From: UBA2653 sp964572685
Lineage (GTDB): Bacteria; Pseudomonadota; Gammaproteobacteria; Legionellales; Legionellaceae
DNA: 56,845 nt
Reading direction: 5' to 3'
Assembly: GCA_964572685.1 (NCBI GenBank)
Contig: CAZNFJ010000007.1
Location: forward strand, 1-56,845
In this document: in pieces, positions 42,309-50,805 of the stretch
Position numbering within the stretch: position 1 is the stretch's first letter
Layout: every line of letters begins with the position of its first letter
The notes under the pieces: model-generated
What the model saw: the letters and a program-made list of their open reading frames with translations, nothing else
Told to the model about the DNA's origin: nothing
Databases searched by the model: none
Translations under genes and position numbers: made by a program

Positions 42309-44852
42309 ATGGCGGATGTTACAGTAAAACAATTGGCTAGCGCCGTGGGTGTTCCGGTGGACCGTCTTTTAACACAAATTAAAGAGGCGGGTCTTCCTAT
42401 CACCGATGAGGCACAAGTTATCAATGAGGAGCAAAAAAAACTGCTTTTAAATTATTTAAAGACTTCTCATGCTAGTGGCTCTAATCTAATGCCAAATCGT
42501 ATTACTTTAAAACGTAAAAGCCTTTCTCAAGTGGTTAGTCATGATAGTCAGGGGCATAAAACGGTTAATATCGAAGTTCGTAAGAAAAAAGTCTTTGTTA
42601 AAAAACCTGAGGTCGAAGAAGTCCCAGAGGTGATAGAACAACCTGAAATAATTCCTGTCCATGAAGAACCGATGGTTGCGCCTGTTTCAGAAGAACTAGC
42701 GAACGCAGCAGAGAGCATATCTTCGGCAATTGAAGAAGTGGCACAGGTCACTGAAACGACTCCAGAATCATTGGAAATTAAAGCGGCGTCGGCTGAATCA
42801 GTTGCAGATAAACCAAAAGAAAAATTAGAAAATAAACCCGCTAAAAAGAAAACTTTTGCTAATGAAGAAGTCGAAGAAAGTACGGGTTTTAACAAACATA
42901 AATCAGCTGGGAATAAGAAAAAGTCTGGGCCGCATGTGAGTGCACCAATTATTGCAGATGATGCCGTTGAACAAGACGGATTTTTACCCTCGCGCCGTTT
43001 CAAGCCTAAAAAGAAAAGAGGCTTTGAAAAGTCTGAGAAATTTAAAGAAGCTCAAGAATCTTTGAAGCATGGCTTTGCCATGCCTACGACACCAGTCGTT
43101 CATGAAGTGATTATTCCTGAAACCATCATTGTTTCTGAGCTGGCTAAAAGAATGTCCGTTAAGGCTGCCGATCTGATTAAATCATTAATGACCCTGGGCG
43201 TCATGGCAACGATTAACCAGGTTTTAGATCAAGAAACAGCCGTATTGGTCGTTGAAGATATGGGGCACGTTGCAAAACCTTTGATGGCTAATGCTATTGA
43301 AGAAAGTCTTGATGATTCTTTAAATCATCAACATGAGTTGCAAACCCGAGCTCCTGTCGTGACCATTATGGGGCATGTGGATCATGGTAAAACATCTTTA
43401 CTGGATTATATTCGAAGAACACGAGTGGCCGCTGGTGAAGCTGGTGGTATTACTCAACATATCGGCGCCTATCATGTGAGCACACCACGTGGCGAGATTA
43501 CTTTTTTAGATACCCCTGGGCACGCCGCTTTTACTGCCATGCGTGCACGAGGAGCTCAAGCAACTGATTTGGTCGTTTTAATTGTGGCTGCGGATGATGG
43601 AGTGAAACCACAAACGATTGAAGCTATTCAACATGCGAAAGCAGCAAAAGTACCACTTATTGTTGCCGTTAATAAAATGGATAAACCTGGCGTTGATGCT
43701 GATAAAGTGATGAATGAATTGGCGAACTATGAAGTCATTCCTGAGGCCTGGGGTGGTGATACCATGTTTGTTCCTATTTCTGCGAAAACAGGCTTAGGTA
43801 TTGATGAACTATTGGACTCTATTGTTTTGCAATCTGAAGTTTTAGAGCTTAAAGCTTCTAATGACGGTGTTGCAAAGGGCGTGGTGATTGAGTCTCGTTT
43901 AGATAAAGGGCGAGGACCTGTTGCAACTATTTTAGTGCAACGTGGTACACTCAGACGCGGAGATATTTTGTTGGCGGGTTTCCAATATGGTCGTGTTCGA
44001 GCATTGGTTGATGATCAAGGCCATATGATTGAAAGCGCAGGACCCTCGATCCCTGTTGAAGTATTGGGATTATCCGCTGTTCCCTTAGCAGGTGATGAAG
44101 CCATTGTCGTTTTAGATGAGAAGAAAGCTCGTGAAGTAGCATTGTTTAGACAAGGCAAATTCAGAGACGTTCAAATGGCCAGACGTTCTAAAGGTTCATT
44201 GGAAGGCTTATTTGAAAATCTAAGTGCCTCCTCACAAGCTCAGGTTTTGAATATCGTTTTAAAAGCTGACGTACAGGGGTCTGTTGAAGCGATAGCTGAT
44301 GCCCTTCGTAAATTATCTACAGATGAAGTTAGTGTTGCCATCATTGCCAATGGGGTGGGGGGAATTACTGAATCGGATATCCACTTGGCGATTGCATCTA
44401 ATGCTATGGTGATAGGTTTTAACGTCCGAGCAGATTCTACAGCTAAACGATTAGCTGAAGCTGAGAATGTTCCTCTTCACTATTATAGTGTCATTTATGA
44501 TATTGTTGATAATATCAAAAACGCTATGTCAGGTTTATTACAACCTCATTTCAGAGAACAAATTGTCGGAATTTGTGAAGTTCGTGAAGTTTTCCGTTCG
44601 CCAAAACTGGGTGCAGTTGCTGGTTGTATGGTGACAGAGGGCTTTGTGAAACGAAATTTACCCATCCGTGTGTTACGTGATAACGTGGTTATTTACGAAG
44701 GAACTCTTGAATCATTGCGTCGTTTTAAAGAAGATGTCAGTGAAGTTCGTCAAGGTTTTGAATGCGGTATTGGTGTAAAAAATTATAACGATGTCAAACC
44801 CGGTGATTTGATTGAAGTATTTGAGAAAATTGAAGAAAGAAGAGTCTTATGA
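42309..44852 (+). CDS. infB: Translation initiation factor IF-2
   Basis: This 847-residue GTPase starts with an IF2-N domain (VTVKQLASAVGVPVDRLLTQI) and a Glu/Lys/Ala-rich variable linker (about 75-240). A second IF2-N repeat (ELAKRMSVKAADLIKSLM) follows, then the G domain with GHVDHGKTS, DTPGHAAFT and NKMDKP, and the C-terminal fMet-tRNA-binding domains. AGAGAGGA before the ATG is a strong ribosome site. It overlaps rbfA by 4 bp. Confidence 0.97.
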   Translation: MADVTVKQLASAVGVPVDRLLTQIKEAGLPITDEAQVINEEQKKLLLNYLKTSHASGSNLMPNRITLKRKSLSQVVSHDSQGHKTVNIEVRKKKVFVKKPEVEEVPEVIEQPEIIPVHEEPMVAPVSEELANAAESISSAIEEVAQVTETTPESLEIKAASAESVADKPKEKLENKPAKKKTFANEEVEESTGFNKHKSAGNKKKSGPHVSAPIIADDAVEQDGFLPSRRFKPKKKRGFEKSEKFKEAQESLKHGFAMPTTPVVHEVIIPETIIVSELAKRMSVKAADLIKSLMTLGVMATINQVLDQETAVLVVEDMGHVAKPLMANAIEESLDDSLNHQHELQTRAPVVTIMGHVDHGKTSLLDYIRRTRVAAGEAGGITQHIGAYHVSTPRGEITFLDTPGHAAFTAMRARGAQATDLVVLIVAADDGVKPQTIEAIQHAKAAKVPLIVAVNKMDKPGVDADKVMNELANYEVIPEAWGGDTMFVPISAKTGLGIDELLDSIVLQSEVLELKASNDGVAKGVVIESRLDKGRGPVATILVQRGTLRRGDILLAGFQYGRVRALVDDQGHMIESAGPSIPVEVLGLSAVPLAGDEAIVVLDEKKAREVALFRQGKFRDVQMARRSKGSLEGLFENLSASSQAQVLNIVLKADVQGSVEAIADALRKLSTDEVSVAIIANGVGGITESDIHLAIASNAMVIGFNVRADSTAKRLAEAENVPLHYYSVIYDIVDNIKNAMSGLLQPHFREQIVGICEVREVFRSPKLGAVAGCMVTEGFVKRNLPIRVLRDNVVIYEGTLESLRRFKEDVSEVRQGFECGIGVKNYNDVKPGDLIEVFEKIEERRVL

Positions 44853-45208
44853 AAACGCCCTCTAAGCGAACACAGCGTGTCGCTGAATTGATACAACGCA
44901 CCTTGGCGCATTTGATTCAGACCGAATGTAAAGATCCCAGGCTACCAGCCTGGATCACTATTTCGGCTGTAGATGTTAGTGCAGATTTTTCTTATGCCAA
45001 AGTTTATTTTACAGTATTTCAATCAGATCCGAATGAAACCTTGCAAGCTTTAAATTCCGTGTCTCGTTTTTTGCGTGCACAATTAGCGAAAACGCTAACG
45101 ATTAGAATTGTGCCTGAGCTTCAATTTGTTCATGATGCATCTCTTGATTATGGCCGTAAAATGAAATCATTAATAGATAATGCTGAATCCAGTTCTGAAA
45201 ACGAATGA
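44849..45208 (+). CDS. rbfA: 30S ribosome-binding factor A
   Basis: This 119-residue KH-like protein has the family start KRTQRVAELIQRTLAHLIQTECKD (split across two helices), then AKVYFTVF, FLRAQLAK and VPELQFVHDASLDYG. It is a cold-shock and 16S rRNA maturation factor. It overlaps infB and truB by four bases each (ATGA type), so the three are translationally coupled. Confidence 0.95.
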   Translation: MKTPSKRTQRVAELIQRTLAHLIQTECKDPRLPAWITISAVDVSADFSYAKVYFTVFQSDPNETLQALNSVSRFLRAQLAKTLTIRIVPELQFVHDASLDYGRKMKSLIDNAESSSENE

Positions 45209-46083
45209 TGAATGGTTTGTTTTTATTAAATAAGGCGCTTGGGCTATCCTCTAATCGAGCCATGCAGCAAGTTAAACGTCTTTTTGGCTTAAAAAAAATT
45301 GGTCACACGGGCAGTTTGGATCCTTTGGCTTCGGGGATGTTGCCCCTATGCTTTGGTGAAGCGACTAAATTTGCTCAGTATTTACTAAATGCAGAAAAAA
45401 CTTATGAAGTTTCTGGGCATTTAGGTATCCAGACCACAACTGGCGATGTTGAAGGTGATATTGTTGTTCAAAAAACGGTGCCTCAATTGACGCAGCTTGA
45501 ACTTGAAAATATTTTAGAGGGCTTTCGAGGAACGATTTCTCAAACTCCACCTATGTTTTCTGCTCTGAAGCATCAAGGGCAGCCTTTATATCGTTATGCT
45601 TTACAAGGCATTGATATAGAGCGAGCTGCTCGCCAGGTTAATATTCTTGAGCTTGAACTTGTCTTTTTTGAGTCACCTGTTTTTTCGATACGCGTTAGGA
45701 GTTCCAAAGGCACTTACATGCGAACCTTGGTTGAAGATATTGGACTGCGCATTGGATGTGGGGCTCACGTTATTAAGCTCGATCGGTTATCAACGGGTGG
45801 TTTCGAGTCTTCTCAAATGATTGGTTATTCTGAGCTAGAGCAGCTTTCTATGTCGGAACGTGAAAAATATATTTTACCGATGGACGTGATGGTTCAACAG
45901 TTTACTAGATTAGATTTAGATACTCAATCAACTTTGCTGTTAAAGCAAGGTCAGATTATCGGTCATTTGGAACTTAGCCCTTCAATTTATCGTGTGTATG
46001 ATGCACAAAATCATTTTTTTGGATTGGCAGAGTTTATTCCTCAGAAGGGATTGGTTGCTAAAAGATTATGTGCAACCGCTTAA
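45205..46083 (+). CDS. truB: tRNA pseudouridine-55 synthase TruB
   Basis: This 292-residue enzyme makes pseudouridine 55 in tRNA. The catalytic region is KKIGHTGSLDPLASGMLPLCFGEATKF, with the aspartate in GSLDP, followed by QTPPMFSALKHQGQPLYRYA and SSKGTYMRTLVEDIG. Two adjacent ATGs (45205, 45208) could serve. It is followed by an unusually long gap before rpsO. Confidence 0.96.
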   Translation: MMNGLFLLNKALGLSSNRAMQQVKRLFGLKKIGHTGSLDPLASGMLPLCFGEATKFAQYLLNAEKTYEVSGHLGIQTTTGDVEGDIVVQKTVPQLTQLELENILEGFRGTISQTPPMFSALKHQGQPLYRYALQGIDIERAARQVNILELELVFFESPVFSIRVRSSKGTYMRTLVEDIGLRIGCGAHVIKLDRLSTGGFESSQMIGYSELEQLSMSEREKYILPMDVMVQQFTRLDLDTQSTLLLKQGQIIGHLELSPSIYRVYDAQNHFFGLAEFIPQKGLVAKRLCATA

Positions 46084-46555
46084 ACCTATCAATAAACCAT
46101 ATTTGATAGTCTATTCATTCATTGGGTGGACCTTAAAAAAAGATATTCTAAATATTTACAATAACTTGTTCTCGATATATCGTTGTTTCTTAGTGATTAT
46201 AGCGTCTTTAAACTTATAATTTAATAAAGTTTAATACATGATGAAAAATCAGCATTATTATGTAATCCATGTCAATAATTATATGTTTAACATCTTTATT
46301 TGAGCACAAAGTGCAATTCAAGCTTTGTGAGTTCATACAAGCCCTCTTAGTGAGATTTTAGTGTTGTTGCATTAAATTGGTGCTCATGATCATTCTTGCA
46401 AGACAGACGAGTTTAAAACCACCGTTTTTTGTCCTTTTAATTCTTTAGTGTGTCTAGATCGTGATAGATAGCCTCTTAAAATCTTATCTATCTCGAAAAA
46501 TTCAGTTGTTGCATATATTTAATATTAATTTTTTCATGACAAGATGTTAGAGCGC
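46084..46555. other. Long AT-rich gap between truB and rpsO with an inverted repeat
   Basis: The total gap is 537 bp with no gene that I can support. An open stretch at 45992-46219 overlaps truB and has no ribosome site. An inverted repeat, GATAGATA (46463-46470) with TATCTATC (46485-46492), extends across one mismatch to CG/CG for about an 11-bp stem around a 14-base loop. A smaller palindrome is GCACAAAGTGC (46304-46314). No T-run follows the larger stem, so it is not a simple terminator. Confidence 0.4.
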
Positions 46556-46584
46556 TTGTTTTTTTTAGGATACCTGTTTATAAT
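46556..46584 (+). promoter_or_regulatory. Sigma-70 promoter for rpsO
   Basis: TTGTTT (46556-46561) and consensus TATAAT (46579-46584) lie 17 bp apart. The start of transcription is expected near 46591, giving a leader of about 30 bases that includes TTAGGAG (46609-46615) before the rpsO ATG. Confidence 0.65.
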
Positions 46585-46620
46585 ACTTCCTTTTTGTAGT
46601 CAATTGATTAGGAGTCTGGC

Positions 46621-46896
46621 ATGGCGTTAACCCGTGCGCTAAAAGCAGAAATTGTTAGCGAATTTCAACGTGGAATAAATGAAACTGGTTCACCTGAAGT
46701 GCAGGTTTCTTTAATGACACATCGAATTAAACAATTAACTGAACATTTTAAAGCAAATAAGAATGATGTTCATTCACGTCGTGGTTTACAAACGATTGTG
46801 AATAAGCGTCGTAAATTATTAAAATATTTGAAAAGCAGAGATATGAGTCGCTATACCTCATTAATTCAGCGCTTGGGATTGAGAGATTCGTATTAA
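46621..46896 (+). CDS. rpsO: 30S ribosomal protein S15
   Basis: This 91-residue S15 has GSPEVQVSLMTHRIKQLTEHFK, HSRRGLQTIVNKRRKLLKYLK and a tail ending LGLRDSY, all normal. It binds the central domain of 16S rRNA. A strong promoter precedes it and a strong hairpin terminator follows, so part of its transcript probably stays separate from pnp. Confidence 0.97.
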   Translation: MALTRALKAEIVSEFQRGINETGSPEVQVSLMTHRIKQLTEHFKANKNDVHSRRGLQTIVNKRRKLLKYLKSRDMSRYTSLIQRLGLRDSY

Positions 46897-46926
46897 GATT
46901 TTTTAGTTTCAGATTTAAACTCTACG

Positions 46927-46954
46927 AAAGCGCAGAATTCTGCGCTTTTTTTTT
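46927..46954 (+). terminator. Rho-independent terminator between rpsO and pnp
   Basis: AAAGCGCAG (46927-46935) pairs perfectly with CTGCGCTTT (46940-46948) around an AATT loop, followed by a T-run to 46954. It sits 30 bp after rpsO and resembles the attenuating terminator in the same place in E. coli. Confidence 0.9.
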
Positions 46955-46987
46955 AAAGCATTCAGTAAAATGAATAAGGAAAATTTA

Positions 46988-49132
46988 GTGGCTAAAATTA
47001 CAAAGATAATCCCATATGGTGATTATGATCTTCGTTTAGAAACAGGTGAAATTGCCCGTCAGGCAGATGGTGCAGTTTTTGCAGATATGGGTGGAACGCA
47101 AGTTCTTGCAACAGTTGTGGCCAAAAAAGGCGCTGCGAGTCAAAAGGACTTTTTCCCGCTATCTGTACATTATCAAGAAAAAACTTATGCTGCTGGCAAA
47201 ATTCCTGGTGGTTATAATAAGCGCGAAGGTCGTGCTTCTGAAGATGAAGTTCTTATTTCCAGACTAATTGATAGACCTATTCGTCCATTATTCCCTGAAC
47301 ATTTTTTTAATGAAGTACAAGTTATTGTAACTTTAGTTTCATTAAATCCAGATGTGTCTCCTGAAATTGTTGCAATGTTAGCAACTTCAGCCGCATTGAG
47401 TATCTCTGGTGTTCCTTTTCAAGGACCTATTGGGGCGGCCAAAGTTGGTTATCGTGATGGTTTATATATATTGAATCCATCGGCTAAAACATTAAAAGGA
47501 TCTCAATTAGATTTAGTGGTCGCAGGTTCTGCTGATGCGATTCTCATGGTGGAATCTGAAGCTAAAGAATTGAGCGAAGACATCATGTTGGGTGCTGTGA
47601 TGTACGGTCACTCCATGATGCAACCTGTTATTCAGGCTATTCAGCAATTATCGATTGAAGTCAATAAAGCGCCTTTAAAATGGAATGCAGATCAAGTGGA
47701 TGCGCAGCTAGTAGAAGCTGTTCATGAGATTTCTCTGCCTATACTAAATGAGGCTTACAGTTATAAAGATAAATTACAGCGTCATGAAAAAGTAACTGAT
47801 GCCTATCAACAAATTTCTCAAAAAATCCAAGAACGTTTTCCAGAATTGCTTGTTGAAAAATTTGAAAATATTATTGCCGAACTTGAGAAATCTTTAGTTC
47901 GTGAAAGGGTGTTAAAAGGGGAGCCTCGTATCGATGGACGTGACACCCGTACAGTTCGCCCCATTCAGGTTCGCACAGGTCTTTTATCTCGAGCACATGG
48001 CTCAGCTTTATTTACACGAGGCGAAACACAAGCGTTGGTGGTCACCACTTTAGGTAGCGAGCGTGATGCACAATCACTGGATAAACTCATCGGGGAAGAA
48101 AAAGACCGTTTCATGTTACATTATAATTTTCCTCCTTACTCTGTTGGCGAAGCCGGGCCATTAGGAAGTCCTAAGCGTCGGGAAATTGGGCATGGTCGTT
48201 TAGCTCGTCGAGCGCTTACTGCTGTGTTGCCTGATATGCAAAACTTTCCATATGTGGTCAGAGTTGTTTCTGAAATTACAGAGTCTTGTGGTTCAAGCTC
48301 AATGGCGACCGTTTGTGGTTCCAGCTTGGCTTTGATGGATGCAGGTGTGCCTTTATCAGCACCTGTTGCAGGTGTGGCAATGGGACTTATCAAAGAACAA
48401 GATGAATATGTTGTTTTGACTGATATTTTAGGTGACGAAGATCATCTTGGTGATATGGACTTTAAAGTTGCAGGTACTGAAAAAGGTGTAACGGCGTTAC
48501 AAATGGATATTAAGATTTCAGGTATCACTGAAGATATTATGAAACAAGCTTTAGCCCAAGCTCGTGATGGACGTTTACACATTCTGGCTATTATGAATCA
48601 TTCATTAGAGGAGCATCGGGCTGAATTGTCGCCGCATGCACCAAGAATTGTGACGATGAAAGTGCCTGAAGATAAAATTCGCACCATTATTGGTAAAGGT
48701 GGCTCAACCATTAAATCTATTATTGAGACAACCGGTGCGGCGATTGATATTGATGATGAAGGTAATATTCAGTTGTTTTCACCAAGTGGTGATGCTCTTG
48801 AAGCGGCTCAAAATCAAATTAAAATGTTGATTGCTGAAGTTGAAGTAGGACAAACTTATAAAGGAAAAGTTGCACGTATTGTTGATTTTGGTGCATTTGT
48901 TTCTTTGCTGCCGAATAAAGACGGTTTATTGCATATTTCTCAAATTTGTCATACTCGTGCACAAAAAATGGCTGATGTCATTGTTGAAGGTCAGGAAATC
49001 GAAGTATTGGTGACGGATGTTGATAAACAAGGCCGGGTGAAATTAGAATGGCCTGGACGTCCAGCAAAACCACAGGAAGAAACGCCTGTAGAAGAATCCT
49101 CTTCAACATCAGATTTACCAGAGCAAGAATAA
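46988..49132 (+). CDS. pnp: Polyribonucleotide nucleotidyltransferase
   Basis: This 714-residue PNPase contains two RNase PH domains (ETGEIARQADGAVFADMGGTQVL; TRGETQALVVTTLGSERD), a linking helical domain, KH (IIGKGGSTIKSIIETTGA) and S1 (GKVARIVDFGAFVSLLPNKDGLLHISQI) domains. It degrades RNA 3' to 5' by phosphorolysis and joins the degradosome in many bacteria. GTG 46988 is chosen as start because AAGGA (46976-46980) lies seven bases before it and it gives the usual MAKITK-like start. ATG 46970 would put the ribosome site inside the gene. Confidence 0.95.
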   Translation: MAKITKIIPYGDYDLRLETGEIARQADGAVFADMGGTQVLATVVAKKGAASQKDFFPLSVHYQEKTYAAGKIPGGYNKREGRASEDEVLISRLIDRPIRPLFPEHFFNEVQVIVTLVSLNPDVSPEIVAMLATSAALSISGVPFQGPIGAAKVGYRDGLYILNPSAKTLKGSQLDLVVAGSADAILMVESEAKELSEDIMLGAVMYGHSMMQPVIQAIQQLSIEVNKAPLKWNADQVDAQLVEAVHEISLPILNEAYSYKDKLQRHEKVTDAYQQISQKIQERFPELLVEKFENIIAELEKSLVRERVLKGEPRIDGRDTRTVRPIQVRTGLLSRAHGSALFTRGETQALVVTTLGSERDAQSLDKLIGEEKDRFMLHYNFPPYSVGEAGPLGSPKRREIGHGRLARRALTAVLPDMQNFPYVVRVVSEITESCGSSSMATVCGSSLALMDAGVPLSAPVAGVAMGLIKEQDEYVVLTDILGDEDHLGDMDFKVAGTEKGVTALQMDIKISGITEDIMKQALAQARDGRLHILAIMNHSLEEHRAELSPHAPRIVTMKVPEDKIRTIIGKGGSTIKSIIETTGAAIDIDDEGNIQLFSPSGDALEAAQNQIKMLIAEVEVGQTYKGKVARIVDFGAFVSLLPNKDGLLHISQICHTRAQKMADVIVEGQEIEVLVTDVDKQGRVKLEWPGRPAKPQEETPVEESSSTSDLPEQE

Positions 49133-49138
49133 CAAAAA

Positions 49139-49177
49139 CCCCACAAATTTGAATAATAAGGTTTGTGGGGGTTTTTT
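49139..49177 (+). terminator. Rho-independent terminator after pnp
   Basis: CCCCACAAA (49139-49147) pairs with TTTGTGGGG (49162-49170) around a 14-base loop. One G and then TTTTTT (49172-49177) follow. It begins seven bases after the pnp stop and ends the conserved translation block. Confidence 0.9.
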
Positions 49178-49289
49178 AATTTTATGATGTTCAAATCAGG
49201 TATTTTGAAAATCTCCTTATTGTATATGTTTGAACAGTTTTTTGACTACTTAACTAAAAATGATTTTTTTCAGTATATCCTGGTTTTCC

Positions 49290-50069
49290 TCAAGCCTTGT
49301 AGCATGAGGGTAGTTCTTGAAAGTTTATTATATCTTGATGTTTTTGAATAAAAAACATTGATTTTTGAATCAAGGACTCTGTAAAATATGAACAACTGGC
49401 CTCATCTGAAGAAGTATCTAATAATTTTATATTTTTATTCAATTCTTGATTGAATTTTTTTAGTAGAGCTAATTTTTCTTCAATATTTTCAGCAACAATT
49501 TTTTGATAATCTTTTTTTAAATGTCTTAATAAATCGTCTAAATCTTGTCGATGGTATTTCAGCATTTCTTCAGATTGATGATAGCATTTTAAAAGGTTTG
49601 AAAATTGAGAATTTTGATTGCAGATTCTTTGTAAAATTATAGCGCAGTCCAATCCCAGATGGCTGATATACAAAAGGCTTATTTGATAAAGTGATTCAGC
49701 TTCCTGGATATTATGATATATATTTTTAAATGCGGTTTCGATATAATTTTCATGAATATTTAGAAATAAATGGGTCATGATGTATAAGCTGATACCCAAA
49801 GTAGCCCATAAAATAGGAATATTCAGATAAATACTTAAACAAACCATGACAAGGCTATTTAAGAAAATCGAGTAGGATGGATCAAAATATTTTGCCCAAG
49901 GTTTAACAAAGTCGAATTGTTCAAGAATTTGTTTTTTGATTTCCGGAAGGTTGGATTTAAAATCAAGTGTTTTAAGACGAATATCTTCAAAATATTGACG
50001 GTTGATGTTAGCTGCATGAATAAATTCATGCACTTTATTTTTTGAATATTTGTAATTTTTTGTCAACAT
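49290..50069 (-). CDS. Unrecognised membrane protein with two helices and helical cytoplasmic domain
   Basis: This 259-residue protein of unknown family has two close hydrophobic helices (about 66-82 and 84-103), flanked by a soluble N-terminus (1-65) and a long, charged, helical C-terminal region (105-259) with coiled-coil character (EEMLKYHRQDLDDLLRHLKKDYQKI). ATG 50069 is preferred since AAGGAT lies just before it; a longer frame extends into the previous gene. It starts 1 bp after the stop of the coiled-coil gene, so the two form a unit. It is divergent from the giant protein gene. Confidence 0.65.
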   Translation of the reverse strand: MLTKNYKYSKNKVHEFIHAANINRQYFEDIRLKTLDFKSNLPEIKKQILEQFDFVKPWAKYFDPSYSIFLNSLVMVCLSIYLNIPILWATLGISLYIMTHLFLNIHENYIETAFKNIYHNIQEAESLYQISLLYISHLGLDCAIILQRICNQNSQFSNLLKCYHQSEEMLKYHRQDLDDLLRHLKKDYQKIVAENIEEKLALLKKFNQELNKNIKLLDTSSDEASCSYFTESLIQKSMFFIQKHQDIINFQELPSCYKA

Positions 50070-50070
50070 G

Positions 50071-50637
50071 TTACATCCTTTTAATATGGGCATGCAGGTT
50101 GGTTTGCTGCTGGGCTCTGAGTGATTCAATGATGGTGTCTTTTTCTGCTAGACATTGTAGTAAGCTTTGAAGTGTTTTTTGTAGTAATTCAATTTCATGT
50201 GCTTGATTTATTTTGATGTGATTTAGATCAGAGATAGTTTTTAATAATTGACTCTCTTCTGATTCAAACAAAGCAAGCATCGATGTGACATTTTTCTCAA
50301 GAGCTTGTCTTTCTCTTAAACTTTGGAACAGTGTTTGACGAATTTCACTGTATTCATCAAAGGCTTTATCCATGCCAATGAGATGTTGATGGAGATGTTG
50401 ATGCGTTGTTTGTGTCGATTCTAGTAAATTTTCTGCAGTTGATTGCAACATGTTTTTTTGAGTGTTTGCTTCCTCTGCGAGTTCTTGAAACCCTGAAGAT
50501 GACGAGGGGGGTTCGTGATTAGGTACAGTGTTAAACAATAAGTTCAACACAAAAGTTGATGATGATCCAACCAATGCACCAATACCAAAGAATTGAAGAC
50601 CTGTAACAGCTTGATAGGTCAAGTATGAGACGAACAT
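50071..50637 (-). CDS. Unrecognised membrane-anchored coiled-coil protein
   Basis: This 188-residue protein has a hydrophobic, glycine-containing N-terminal segment (about 12-36, LQFFGIGALVGSSSTFVLNL) that could be a membrane anchor. A Ser/Pro linker (PPSSSSGF) follows, then about 130 residues of Gln/Glu/Leu-rich sequence that should form a long coiled coil. It has a perfect AGGAGGTG ribosome site before ATG 50637. No family was identified. Two adjacent genes with anchor plus coiled coil suggest interacting membrane proteins. Confidence 0.65.
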   Translation of the reverse strand: MFVSYLTYQAVTGLQFFGIGALVGSSSTFVLNLLFNTVPNHEPPSSSSGFQELAEEANTQKNMLQSTAENLLESTQTTHQHLHQHLIGMDKAFDEYSEIRQTLFQSLRERQALEKNVTSMLALFESEESQLLKTISDLNHIKINQAHEIELLQKTLQSLLQCLAEKDTIIESLRAQQQTNLHAHIKRM

Positions 50638-50805
50638 GACACCTCCTATATGTGGACTTGTTTTCTACTTTCCTTATGAAGCGCACATCATCGCAAAAAT
50701 TAAAACATTTGTAAACCTTCAAAATGAATATGCGGGAGAAGATCGTTCCTCACCCAATCTTTGGCGGCTAAAATGTATTTATAGTGTATAATTATTATAT
50801 GGCTG
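50638..50805. promoter_or_regulatory. Divergent promoter region of the giant gene and the coiled-coil pair
   Basis: This 168-bp region separates the divergent genes. A consensus TATAAT at 50787-50792 points to the right. A TTGGCG at 50761-50766 would leave a 20-bp spacer, which is long, so the -35 is doubtful. No leftward boxes were evident. Confidence 0.4.

Noticed and set aside
41777..42424. Open 215-codon frame antisense to the nusA end and infB start
   Set aside because: It is Ser/Ile-rich with no recognisable motif and wholly overlaps two certain genes.
42548..43003. Open 151-codon frame antisense to the IF-2 linker
   Set aside because: It is a mirror of the low-complexity Glu/Lys/Ala linker of infB, whose reading frame and domains are certain, and it has no ribosome site.
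45992..46219. Open 75-codon frame running from truB into the following gap
   Set aside because: More than a third lies in another frame of truB. No ribosome site or family is visible, though it was considered as a possible small gene.
46238..46303. Short 21-codon frame starting with two ATGs in the truB-rpsO gap
   Set aside because: It is very short, without a ribosome site, and of the kind expected by chance in AT-rich DNA.
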